From positions 1,860,001 to 1,924,000 of the forward strand of contig CM074187.1 of NCBI GenBank assembly GCA_037179385.1: a stretch of 64,000 nucleotides of DNA, given 5' to 3'. Below are positions 15,101 through 24,432 of the stretch, one piece after another. Source of the stretch: Holothuria scabra. Lineage: Eukaryota; Echinodermata; Holothuroidea; Aspidochirotida; Holothuriidae. How positions within the stretch are numbered: the first letter of the stretch is position 1; every line of letters starts with the position of its first letter. The notes beneath the pieces are model-generated. The model worked only from the letters and a program-made list of their open reading frames with translations. It made no database searches and was not told the origin of the DNA. The translations under genes were made by a program, and so were the position numbers.

Positions 15101-18100
15101 ATTGAGTATGCATACATATATATATATATATGAGGTATGCACAGCCCTCATGTTTGATTAAACTAATTACACAAAGTGTGCATTTTTAATAACAAAAACA
15201 GCTGTCTTAATCGATTCATCATACTGAGCACTGTAAACCAAACATACCTGGCCAAATATGTGGAATACAGAAATAAAATGCACAGCCAGCCAGACTTACA
15301 GTGTAATAACTAATACTGGAAGTTTTCTTTAATGCTGTTACATGATGCTAAATGCAGCTAATGTCACTGCAGCACCTGTACTTGTGAATAAGCCTTACAT
15401 TGTTTATAAAAATGAAAATGTTCTATCAACAATCAGCCATAATGACAATTTCAGCTCAAAATCTTCACTCATGGTCATGGAAAAGGTTAACAAGTTTTGT
15501 ATAGAGTTGATGCCACCTGCCCCTATTTTGCAACTGGACACCTGTGTACTGTGTACAATGTTTGGGGGACTGCAGTAATTTCTTCCTTCACGAAGTTGAC
15601 CATAAAGCTTGTTCAGTAAATTGAATAATTCAATACATTGAATAATAGGCCTACTGTACTTTTCCTTTGACATTAGCTTTTTTGCATTTAGGGTTGCCTT
15701 CAAATATTAAACTATTTCAAAACAGAGACTGGAAACTTACAAAATGCCCAGCCATAATTGAAAATCACCTTTTTGTCAACTAGACGGCTAAGCAGGTCTA
15801 GGCCATGATTTCTGGATACGTATCAGCAACATGTTATTCCAAGAACCAGCAATGTCTTTGTGTCTATGGTTTTGGAAACTGTTCAAGTCCACACCATCTT
15901 CAGCTGGAGTGGAATTAAATAGATGTACTGTGTATACTGCATGGTATCCCTAGGCAAGGTAACTCACACCAAATGCTCTTCCCGTAGCTAATTGCTTTAA
16001 TACAGTGCAGCAGTGAGGTGGTACAGTAATACTGTACAATTACATCTAGGTGCATAATTCCATAAAGCAAAGTAGCAAATGACAGTTTTGGCAGTCGTAA
16101 CGCCTGCTTTTCCTCCAGGCCTCCAGCTTCAAGTACATGGCCAATTTTTCTGACCCTGGCCTTGTGAGGTAAGGCTTTCAGATTCCATCTCATCTAGGCC
16201 TCATAACTCTACAGGACTGAAAAAATGTTTATTTCCCAAAAAGGGAGGCTGACATACATTTTCCTCAACCTTTTTTATATTGTGCAAAACACACAAATTT
16301 CCCTTCAGTTGCCAAAGTTTTCCAAGGATGGAACTTCCCAGCTTCCCAACATTTTCCATCCATGTACCTCTCACCATGGAAAATTTGGTCAAGGCCTTTT
16401 CTAGGCTAGTTGTGAAAAGGAAAACAGAGCAGAATATTGAAAAAGAAATTGGATACTTCAATGTTAAATAGCAAGTCAAGAGATGCTTTGCAAACTCACA
16501 TGTACTTCAAGACATTATTGTATGTACATGCTTTTACACAATCACTCAAGCAGAAAGGTACAGTGTTGCACGCTACAGAACTCTGACTCTGACTCCATTT
16601 TAAAATAGATCTTGACAGTGCCAGAATGTCTGTTCATCAAAAGGAGTGGGAATTGCAGTCAAGCATGGTCAAAGAATTTGAGGGAGCAAGCCAACTTGCA
16701 CTGCGGCTCCAACTCCACTTTAAAATAAAATACATCTTGACAGTTGCTGTCTTCCACTAGGCTAACCTCTACAACTGCAACTCCAACTTCACTTCAAAAT
16801 ATAGGGCTGTTAACTTCCACCGCAACTCCAACTCCACTTTCAAATATATCTTGGACCGTTGCTGCCTTCCACTATAAGGGCTAAGATCTGTGACTGCAAC
16901 TCCGACTCTACTTCCAAACATGTTTTGAGAGCTTCTGTCACTGCGACTCCAACTCCGCTTTCAAATAGGCCTATATTTTGAAAGCTTCTGTCACTGTGAC
17001 TCCGACTGTACTTCTACACATATTTTGAAAGTTTCTGTACCTGCAACTCAGACTATGCTTCCAAACACATCTCAAGCTTCTGCCACTGTGACTCCAAATC
17101 CACTTTCAAATAGGCCTATATCTTGAAAGCTTCTGTCACTGTGACTCCAAATGTACTTCTAAACATAACTTGAAAGTTTCTGTACCTGCGACTCAGACTC
17201 CGCTTCCAAACATATCTCAAGCTTCTGCCACTGTGACTCCAAATCCACTTTCAAATAGGCCTATATCTTGAAAGCTTCTGTCACTGCGACTCCAACTGTA
17301 CTTCTAAACATAACTTCAAAGTTTCTGTAACTGTGACTCAGACTCCACTAGATGCACAGGTCTTCAAAAGTGCAGGGTATTCTATAAGTACTCCACTGTT
17401 GGTGTACATGTTAGGCTTAGGCCTTTAGCCTAAAATAAAAACATTTTGACAAAGCTATAGGGTAAACTGGCAGGGTTTTCAACCACTTAAGGGGTTTTCA
17501 AATCAATCAAAGTTTTTGAACCAACTTACCACTGGTCAACACCTCCAGTGCATGTACACATTATATGTATGTCCTTTGCTTTTTTAGTTTTCACCTTTTG
17601 GAGGTAATCACCCAGATGTTGTGATTAAAGTGACTCATGGAGGTAACTCTTTTATATTTGGTAAATGACCATTCCATTAATTAAACCACTTAAAATTAAA
17701 TCTGATCAAATTTCTGTATTTTCAATGATTTTACACAGGTTTAAAACTAGGTGATCAAAAAATATCCTTAGACATTGAAAAGTGTAGGGTGGTTTTCAAC
17801 CTCCCCACTAATGAAAGCAGTGACAATTTTGGGGGAAGTTCTGGTTATGACAAATTACACCAACCTATTTTTATTTAGTTTCTCAAATCTGACCACTTAG
17901 TAATAAAATTTGTGTTTGTACAGATAGGCCTATATGTGGAAGTAAGTCATGTGGCTTAACGACCATTGTACAGTATGAACACATGATTTTAAAACAAGTG
18001 CCTCTAGCCTACATTTGGTTTTTGGATTCAGATGTTTTGTTTCAAATGGTTAGTTCTGGTCAAAAGGTGGGTGATTTTCAATTGCCATAAGTTTAAATCA

Positions 18101-18828
18101 CTTGTTGGCAAAGTCTTTGGTAATGTTGTTTCTTCAAGATGTTTACCATTTTTGGAGAAATGTCTTAGACAGTCTGAAATACCCTGTAGGTTGAAAACCC
18201 CCTAATCCACCCTAGACCTGGCCTCAGAAAGCTACATACAAATAATACTGTGACTAATAACAGCCTAAACCACAGGCACCCCTTACCATGTTGTGCATAC
18301 ACCATACACTAAAATATTGTAAACAGTGTAGGATGAAGGCCTAACTTATAGTTACAACACAACATCACAAGGGACGCCTGTGAACACTAGTTAGGCCTAG
18401 GCTAGGCTAGGTAATAATGTACTCTCCTCCTTCAAATTGTTCAATAGGCTATCTCACTATACTTCAAAATACATGCTAAAGCATTGGAATTCTATTTGAT
18501 CCAGTAGAAATTTCCTTGCACATTTCTTTAAAAAAAATACATTTCGTGTACATAATTTGGAAATGCAGCATAGGCCCTAACATATGGGAACCGAAGCATG
18601 CACAATCAACTCAGTCCATGTCATTTGGTAGCTACTAGCCTATAGGTATTACACGTATACCATATAAACGAAAAGATACTTACTACCACCATAAGTCCAA
18701 AATGGTACTAAACCATCCTTTTGCATTAGATGTGGTCCCTTGAAACTATACTTATACTCGAATCGACGTTTTGGAATCTGGGAATACACCACAGAGAGGA
18801 ATAAACTTAGCACCACAATTAATTTCAT
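104..18828 (-). CDS. LMAN1: LMAN1/ERGIC-53 lectin cargo receptor, 5' eight exons (gene continues off left edge)
   Basis: ERGIC-53 is a type I membrane lectin that binds high-mannose glycans in the ER with Ca2+ and carries glycoproteins to the ER-Golgi intermediate compartment. Joining 18828-18684, 14866-14810, 10556-10459, 7975-7706, 6112-5989, 4747-4677, 1933-1842 and 155-104 gives 909 nt in one frame (303 residues) with GT/AG boundaries throughout. Residues 1-16 are a signal peptide (MKLIVVLSLFLSVVYS). RRFEYKYSFKGPHL at 21-34 opens the L-type lectin domain. Ligand and Ca2+ residues match human numbering minus 23: D129, F131 and N133 in DSFDND, H155 and D158 in DHANDG, GGL at 228-230. C167 and C207 are the expected disulfide. 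From about residue 256 the chain becomes charged and helical, as in the ERGIC-53 stalk. The rest of the stalk, the membrane segment and the cytosolic KKFF-type signal lie outside the window. The other family candidates, VIP36/LMAN2 and VIPL, fit less well because RRFEYKYSFKGPHL, VTGRGR(V/I)GADGL and the EEEVDKF.KEFDEYYEKLQKQKE stalk are ERGIC-53-like. Confidence 0.93.
156..1841. other. LMAN1 intron 7
   Basis: No coding exon seen. The right end (about 1700-1822) is a truncated copy of the 300-bp TTAAAGG-ended MITE family 1 (AGCAATAAACTGAGATTGTG, then CTGGATGAGGATGAGTTTTA). Nothing else is recognised. Confidence 0.7.
1842..1933 (-). CDS. LMAN1: LMAN1 exon 7 (stalk)
   Basis: A 92-bp exon, acceptor cttccag and donor GTAAGT. 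It encodes SGTGHITEEEVDKFNKEFDE then YYEKLQKQKE(A), the start of the charged helical stalk. It leaves in phase 2. Confidence 0.9.
2095..2225 (+). repeat. SINE fragment
   Basis: GCATAAGCAATGGAGTAGGG, AAACCAGTGAGCCAC and GAAACTGGGCCATAAAAACT match the SINE body and tail. Confidence 0.65.
3388..3530. repeat. 70-74 bp tandem duplication
   Basis: GGTTTGCA...GCATCTCTCT...GCTCGTATTATA occurs twice in succession with many substitutions. Confidence 0.65.
4384..4640 (+). mobile_element. Family-3 MITE
   Basis: The ends AGATGAATCCAATCAGC and GCCCGGATTCATCT are inverted. The internal GACTAAAATCAGACCATCAC is shared with 29735-29987. Confidence 0.75.
4677..4747 (-). CDS. LMAN1: LMAN1 exon 6
   Basis: A 71-bp exon, acceptor ccctcag and donor GTAAGT. 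It encodes (D)DHDVLKFLTHSLDAEK followed by SKLPEGD, matching the human DDHDVLSFLTFQL segment at the end of the lectin domain. Confidence 0.9.
4748..5988. other. LMAN1 intron 5
   Basis: Holds a SINE tail fragment (4808-4880). Otherwise nothing recognised. Confidence 0.65.
4808..4880 (+). repeat. SINE tail fragment
   Basis: AGGCTGTGGCCAGCCCGACT then TAAACCAATTGGTTATAAAC is the SINE 3' part. Confidence 0.55.
5989..6112 (-). CDS. LMAN1: LMAN1 exon 5
   Basis: A 124-bp exon, acceptor tttcag and donor GTGAGT. It encodes VYFHNGMSNNEHSYELC through FGVSAATGGLA. It supplies the second disulfide cysteine and the GGL loop that contacts the glycan. It ends in phase 1 and completes Asp with the next exon. 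Confidence 0.94.
6640..7576 (+). mobile_element. Family-4 MITE (interrupted)
   Basis: The ends are TTAAAGGGGTACTTTAATA and AACGTTCCCTTTAA. Its body (CAATCCCACATTATCAGAATG; CAAGGTCAACACAACAGTGTG) is shared with 31588-32135 and 27815-28025. About 531 bp after removal of the nested element at 7025-7430. Confidence 0.7.
7025..7430. mobile_element. 406-bp MITE with 32-bp inverted ends
   Basis: The left end GTGCGTTTACACTTGATCC continues GGATCTGATCGCC. The right end, read in reverse, is GTGCTTTTACACTTGATCC then GGGTCTGATCGCC. Internal copies of GATCCGGATCTGATCGCC occur in both orientations. It sits inside a family-4 element. Confidence 0.8.
7706..7975 (-). CDS. LMAN1: LMAN1 exon 4 (carbohydrate and Ca2+ site)
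   Basis: A 270-bp exon of exactly 90 codons, opening AIWYAE and closing EYYKNTIT before GTAAGTG. It contains GVFFDSFDNDN and YDHANDG, which supply the Ca2+ and mannose ligands, and the first lectin-domain disulfide cysteine in GGCMRDFRNKPY. Phase 0 at both ends. Confidence 0.95.
7976..10458. other. LMAN1 intron 3
   Basis: Contains a 101-bp tandem duplication (8457-8659). The rest shows no recognisable element or exon. Confidence 0.65.
8457..8659. repeat. 101-bp tandem duplication
   Basis: Two consecutive copies starting GGCTAATCTTTATTTACTGG and GGCTAACTTTTATTTACTGG, more than 90% alike by eye, both ending AAAAGTGC(T/C)CA. Confidence 0.85.
10459..10556 (-). CDS. LMAN1: LMAN1 exon 3
   Basis: A 98-bp exon, acceptor tgtcag and donor GTAAGT. 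It encodes YIWGKNPVEFDNW followed by IIEVTFKVTGRGRVGADGL, a conserved beta-sandwich stretch of the lectin domain. It enters in phase 1 and leaves in phase 0. Confidence 0.93.
11358..11623. mobile_element. Family-2 MITE
   Basis: A 266-bp copy with ends TTAAAGGGCAAGAGCAGTC and GACTGCTCTTGCCCTTAAA. The interior contains TTTGAAGAGAAATAAGATA. Confidence 0.8.
12336..12650 (+). mobile_element. Family-1 MITE
   Basis: The ends CAAAGGCCCAGTTCTCTCAC and GGTGAGAGGTTTGGCCCTTT are inverted. Internal signatures are CAATCTCAGTTTATTG and GTCAATCAAAGAACTGAACC. Confidence 0.75.
12975..13135 (-). repeat. SINE fragment, reverse orientation
   Basis: Contains TAAGCAGTGGAGTAAGAAAA and CAAGCCAGTGAGTCACAAG on the minus strand, without the tRNA-like head. 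Confidence 0.65.
13690..13945 (-). mobile_element. tRNA-derived SINE, reverse orientation
   Basis: Read on the minus strand, TGGTCAAGTGGTCAGAGCAT and GACTTGCAGTCGGGGGAT give the tRNA-like head. The body includes TGGCTGGGTCATGCC and AGTGAGCCACAACTG. Confidence 0.7.
14810..14866 (-). CDS. LMAN1: LMAN1 exon 2
   Basis: A 57-bp exon between a ctctttcag acceptor and a GTTTGT donor. It encodes (N)ALPSDDKVRITPSLRSRK(G), equivalent to the human segment around NAIPSSDQIRVAPSLKSQRG. Both ends are phase 1 and join in frame. It is too short to show up as an open frame by itself. Confidence 0.9.
14867..18683. other. LMAN1 intron 1
   Basis: Contains a short TA dinucleotide run (about 15112-15131) and a satellite-like array (16560-17345). 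No further exon is visible on the minus strand. Confidence 0.7.
16560..17345. repeat. Satellite-like array in LMAN1 intron 1
   Basis: Units of about 48-56 bp built on CACTGTGACTCCAACTCC and CTTCTGTCACTG. From about 16960 they are organised as a three-subunit higher-order repeat of about 147 bp: AATAGGCCTATAT recurs near 16963, 17112 and 17257. Confidence 0.8.
18684..18828 (-). CDS. LMAN1: LMAN1 exon 1 (start codon, signal peptide, start of lectin domain)
   Basis: Forty-eight codons plus one base, ending GGTGGTA before a GTAAGTATC donor. I chose the ATG at 18828 because it has A at -3 and begins directly with a hydrophobic signal peptide. An in-frame ATG at 18873 would add 15 residues containing RRR and is a possible alternative, but it has C at -3. 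The split codon completes as Asn with exon 2. Confidence 0.9.
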
Positions 18829-19302
18829 GATTGCAAATCTTCTTCTCACGGCGACCTTGTAAATAGCTACCATTGGTACACTTATTACTACTGAGCAGCT
18901 GCAAAGCGAGCGCTGATATAGTTGGGTCAAAGGTGAAATACATATTCATCATTCAAAACATACCCCTTCTGGAAATTGGTAATGATTAAAGGTGTTATAT
19001 GACACGAGTTATCCATGAGTTGCCCCATCGAAGGACAAAAAAGGATTTATTTTAACACAAAAATATCTTATGAATTCGTAATTTAGAAATAATTCCCAAT
19101 TTATCAAGAATATTCCTAACAAACGACAAAATTTTTCACAGAACAAAACAGAGAATTGCCAACTTGGCGATTGCTGATTGGCTCACGAGCGGCAAACGCG
19201 TGAGTGAAAGGAGAGCTCATGTGAAGGGAATTTCCCTCTAGGTAAACGCTTTTCTAATACTAACATACATAAGCCCTGTCGAGCTCAGTTGACGGCCATT
19301 TC

Positions 19303-20522
19303 TATGGGCGGCCATCAGGGCAAAAAAGACAACACCGCGAAACAGAAAAAGACAAATGTCAAAAGGAATAAACAACGCCGAAAGGAACAATCAAACGTCT
19401 AAAGAAAAAGACAAACGTCAAAAGGAGAAAGCAAACCCCGAGAGGAAAAGACAGAGACAAAAGGAAAAGTTAAAACCCAAAAGGAAAAGACTAACGTAAA
19501 AGTGGAAAACAACAAACGCCAAAAGGAGAAGACAACGCCGAAAGGAAAGGACAACGCCGAAAGAAAAGAACAACGCCGGAAGGAAAGGTCAAACGAAAGA
19601 AGGAAAAGACAAACAGGCAAAAAATACAACAGAGCAAAGCTCCTTGAAAACGCCAAAAATGTTCCCGTCCTCTTGGCCAGCGATCACTCATACTGCAAGC
19701 CCCCCCCCTTTCATAGAAATCCTGTGTACGCCTCTGAAGTCAAAAGGAAAAAAGACGACCGTCGAAAGAAAAAGGCAAACGCCAATGAAAAAATCTACAA
19801 ATATTAAAGGAGAAGTTTGAGTCGCTCGAAAAGAAAATCTCAAGAAAGACTTAGCCAGTCACACTGTTCGGTGTGTTTATTGTCTTTCTGTGCTTTGTAT
19901 AATAGGAAGTCCGTGGTTAGTACCCGCTTTCTCTATTCCTTTTGATGTTGTCTTGTCCTTTTGACGTTACTTTGTCTTTTTCTTTGCTCGTTGTCATTGT
20001 CACATTACATTAGTCGATCGTTTCCACTTCACTTTTGCCTTTTCCTTTGACTTTGGTCTTATTCTTTACACGGTTGTCATTTCCTTTTGTCTTGTGTACC
20101 TTCCTTTCGGCGTTTGTGTTTTTCTTTCTGTGCTTGTCCTTTCCTTTTGACTTTGTCTTTTCCTTTTAGCGTTCGCTTTCCCGCTTTGCTCTGTTGCATT
20201 TTTTGCCTGTTTGTCTTTTCCTTCTTTCGTTTGACCTTTCCTTCCGGCGTTGTTCTTTTCTTTCGGCGTTGTCCTTTCCTCTCGGCGTTGTCTTCTCCTT
20301 TTGGCGTTTGTTGTTTTCCACTTTTACGTTAGTCTTTTCCTTTTGGGTTTTAACTTTTCCTTTTGTCTCCGTCTTTTCCTTTCGGGGTTTGTTTTCTCGT
20401 TTTGACGTTTTCCTTTTTCTTTAGACGTTTGAATGTTCCTTCCGGCGTTGTTTTTTTTTCCTTTTGACGTTTGTCTTTTCTGTTTCGCGGTGTTGTCTTT
20501 TTTGCCCTGATGGCCGCCCATA
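19303..20522. mobile_element. Purine/pyrimidine foldback element
   Basis: Two roughly 338-bp arms (19303-19640 and 20183-20522) are near-perfect inverted copies ending TATGGGCGGCCATCAGGGC and GCCCTGATGGCCGCCCATA. The left arm is purine-rich (AAAAGGAAAAGACAAACG-like units), and so the right arm is pyrimidine-rich. The spacer continues the same bias. CATTTC flanks both sides (19297-19302 and 20523-20528) as a likely target duplication. The Lys/Arg-rich and Phe-rich open frames across it are compositional. Confidence 0.85.
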
Positions 20523-20649
20523 CATTTCGGGAATGTGTGTTCAATTGGGGTTTGTTTGTAACCATCCAATTACAACGTAAAACCGAGACATGGTCAGCTA
20601 TAACTTCGCTGTTATAAACTTATTCGTACTGTAGGTGGAGGAATAGCCT

Positions 20650-20891
20650 CACTCTTAAAATATTTAAACGATTTTGTTTAAAATTAGGATACTCACGAAG
20701 ATGAGTATTTCTACTCGAAATAATTAAGTGAGTACTTCAACTGAATTTGTGCAAAATTTTACAGAAATTGCTGAATTTGTGCAAAATTTTACACAAATTG
20801 AGTTGAAGTACTCACTTATTTCGAGTAGAAATACTCATTTTCGTGAGTATCCTAATTTTTAAACGAAATCGTTTAAATATTATTTAGAGTG
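20650..20891. mobile_element. Palindromic MITE
   Basis: A 242-bp inverted repeat: CACTCTTAAAATATTTAAACG to GAGTACTTCAACT is mirrored by AGTTGAAGTACTC to CGTTTAAATATTATTTAGAGTG. The centre holds two direct copies of GAATTTGTGCAAAATTTTAC. Confidence 0.85.
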
Positions 20892-22589
20892 CTGTAAAAC
20901 CAGAGATATCAACACTGTGACGGGTGGAAATAACACCAAACTTCCCCTCCCCGAATATTTGAGGCAAAAATAAAATTGTGTAGCTGATTTACTTCTCTGT
21001 TTTAATCAGTACGCCTAGACTATCAATTGATGTGACCTGTATGTTAATTTCTGGAACATTTTGTGTTTGATTACAAAAACGCGCCGTTTTCTCAATAGTC
21101 AATTTTGGTTTAACTTTAAATGCGAGTTTCGAATATGTTGATGAGTAAATTCATACTTTCGCAGGGAGTAGTGGCAACTCCCTGGTTTCGCAAACAGAAA
21201 ATTTAGAAGTCCGTGCGGAAGTCATTCTACCGAACTATACATACAAATACATAACATGGATAAAAAATTTCCTTTTTGCTGCTGTTTAGAAGATTTTTTA
21301 TTCAGACACAAAAATTATGTTGTGTAGAAAACAAGTCGGCGTCTCTGTGATACGTCGTGTAAAGGGATTATCCCCGAAATTTTGTTACTTGGTTTTCACC
21401 CGGACTGAGTACCGTTATATATTTAACAAAAATTCAATTTTCTTAGCTGTCAAAAGTCAAAATGTGTGGGGTGTCGGCAATATTTGCACAGAGACTTCAC
21501 TGACTACACGGGGGTTTGAATGCCCCTCGGGATAATTTTGTGAATAACGTAATAGAGTTTGAATCCTCAAAAGGAAGAGCTCCAGACCGCTTTCGGAGAG
21601 GGGGATAATTAGTTAATTCCAATGGGAAAATTCGAACTGTATAATATCAGGACAGGGAACGTTCTTCCAATTCCTTTACATAAGCCAAATATTTTCATTA
21701 CTGGTACCGGTATTTCTTTAACAGTACTCTGAATTTTTCGATGCGCTTTGCGCGTCAAAACCTTAACCTGCTTCGGAGATTTTTTTCGAAAAACCGTTAT
21801 CTCTGGCGTAGCTTTGGATTGCTGGATCCTAAATGAGACAGAGCAGGGAGTTGCGACTCCCTAGACAGAGCTGTCCCTTGTCGTGTATATCTTTTCATAA
21901 CCCCTTCGTGAGAATGCAAACTGATGGGATTCTGCAGTTGTAGGACTCACATTCAAAGTTGAGCCAGCTGTATACTTTATTGCCATTTACTTTTAGCAGT
22001 AAACATTTTCAGTCAAGACTAGGGTAACGCTCAAAAGTAGCCAGCAGGGGCAGGGGGCAGAGCCCCACAGAAATTTTGAGGCGTTGAGAAAATAAAGGAG
22101 AGCAAAAAAAAGGCAAGAGGAGGGAGGTATCGAATAAGTTGCTGAAGTTGGGGGTTGTAACTGGGAAACATTGGCTTCACAAGTGTGATTTTTTATGATA
22201 ATGAAAAGTAACACGAAGGAGATAAACACCCACAATTGAAACAAGGTGTCCATTAAGGTGTGAAAATGATTCGAGGTTTCGATTGGCCATACACATCCGT
22301 CTGTGTCTTATACGCAGTATATGCTGTTGTGCTTGGTTCTCAGTATAAGTAATGGAGTAGCAGAGGGCAAGCAAGGGGGAAATTTGATGAAAATGGGGAA
22401 ATTTGATGAATTTTCTTATTCTTACAAAAATTTCTCAAAATTTTTCTAGAATAAGAAATTGTGAGACTTTTCTCATACATAATTCGTTTTTTCAGGCAAC
22501 AAATTAACTCAGATTTCGTCAGTGTCGCATGAACCGGCCATAATCGCGTTCCACAGAAATGATTGAATGTTCTCTTGTATACGCAATAT

Positions 22590-23217
22590 GGCACGTCAAA
22601 AGGCTCACCAAATACGATGATGTTCTAAAAATATACGTTCATGTACTAAAATTACACGTTCATGTACTAAAATTACACGTTCATGTACCAAAAATGTACG
22701 ATGATGTACTAACTTCATATGATCATGATGTAAATTTACACCATCATGTACTAAAACCATAAGTTCATCATGTTAAATGTTACGTTGTACATGTAAAATC
22801 ACACGTTGTACATCTTAAAACACACGTTGTACATGTAAAAACGTAAGATCGTCATGTTATTATTGTCTCTTCCGCACGCCATACAGAGTGAGCCTTTCGG
22901 CGTACCAGAAGTCCGCCAAAAGGCTCACCGAATTTGATGTAGTAAAAGTACACGTTCATGTACCAACTGCTTACGATCATGTACAAATTTCATACGTTCA
23001 TGTACTGATTTCATACGATCATGTACTAAATGTCAGTACATGATCGTAAGAAATCAGTACATGAACGTATGAAATCAGTACATGAACGTATGAACTTTGT
23101 ACATGATCGATATATTTGGTACATGAACGTGTAATTTTAGTACATGAACGTGTAATTTTAGTACATGAATGTATATTTTTAGAACATCATCATATTTGGT
23201 GAGCCTTTTGGCGTGCC
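22590..23217. mobile_element. Foldback element built of ACGTTCATGTAC-like units
   Basis: The ends GGCACGTCAAAAGGCTCACC and GGTGAGCCTTTTGGCGTGCC are inverted. Between them are many copies of 16-20 bp units around ACGTTCATGTACTAAAATT, direct on the left and inverted on the right. A second pair of ends in the middle (GAGCCTTTCGGCGTACC at 22890-22906 and GTCCGCCAAAAGGCTCACC from 22911) shows two units side by side. Confidence 0.8.
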
Positions 23218-24329
23218 ATAACGCACGGGGGTTATGATCAGTGCATTTCAGTGCACAGGAAGCCGTTATTCAGGTATTTAACAACAGCCGATACAGTACA
23301 ACTAACACTGAAAGGCCGTAAACCCGAACTTATATCCGCTTGTACACAGTCTCTGCGTTGTACACTTAGGGAATTCAGTAAAAGGATGTGAAAACTAACA
23401 AGTCACTACCGTAGACCCCGAGGTTATTATATTGTTCTGCAAGCTACTATCTATACCGTTTTACTCTGTGTACATATCGATGGATGAGCTGAAACAATCC
23501 ATGGCCAACGATAAACTTAAAGTTAGTCTAGAAATTAGAATGAACGGGATCCATTGGCATATTTAGATTTTGTTACTTAGCCTAATCCATGAAGGCTTAC
23601 AGGCTAGTTCGGGAAAATAGCTTTTTGCTCACTTGGGGTGTAAGAATGAACGGGTCAATGAGTACCTTGTAGCCTTCTGCACTTAACAAAATAGTTGTTC
23701 TAACAGGATATCCTGTGTGATCGAGCCACTATTAGGCCTCCTCAGCGGCGTGCCTCCTTAGTGGCGTGCGAAAGGGAGACCATTGTGCCATGCACCCTCA
23801 CAGATGCCATTTTTTCTTTGTTCTTAAAAATACGAAGTCTAACTTTAGTAACACAGATTTTACTCCAAAAGATAGCATATGTGGCACAATATTGCTAATA
23901 AGGACACCCAATTTTTCAAAAATTTTCAAAGGGGAAGGATTGTCTCTGCAAGGTCCTTCAGTGATGCCAATATTTTTTAATTCCTACAAATAGACCTAGG
24001 CAAATTCTGTCAAATTCCAATTTTTACTTAAAAAGGTAGACTCTGTATCCCTCTAGTGGCACCGATAAATAAGATAACATGTTTGGATTCTCTTTACAAG
24101 CATGACTACGCTATTTTGACCATCTGAGGGGTCTGATTTTTCGAAAATTTTCTTTACGCTGCGCACCAACTATTGGTGGCGCTTCGCTCAGTCTTGTGGG
24201 CAAATTTACACTTTTGGGGTCAAATTAGCTCTTAACTCTCTGATCACTTTGCAGTTTGCGAACATATTTTGAAGTGAGCATTTTATTGCAAACGACAAAA
24301 GAAGAAAGCGACAGGTTAGATTCTTCGTA

Positions 24330-24432
24330 TAAGTCTGGAAAATGCTATTTCCGGCCATCTAAGATGTCTGATTTTTCCAAATTTTCTCTACGCTCCGCGC
24401 CAACCAATGGTGGCGCTTCGCTTAGATAATCT
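24330..24432. repeat. Dispersed repeat fragment related to 26892-27191
   Basis: TTTTCTCTACGCTCCGCGCC then AACCAATGGTGGCGCTTCGC is shared with 27098-27138, 25621-25662 and, in diverged form, 24146-24190. All are fragments of one dispersed family. Confidence 0.6.

Noticed and set aside
19399..20569. Long Lys/Arg-rich and Phe/Ser-rich open frames on both strands
   Set aside because: They lie wholly in the arms of the purine/pyrimidine foldback element and mirror each other; composition explains the lack of stops.
22612..23180. CRISPR-like array of regularly spaced repeats
   Set aside because: Eukaryotic context, units abut without unique spacers, and orientation inverts halfway; this is a foldback element.
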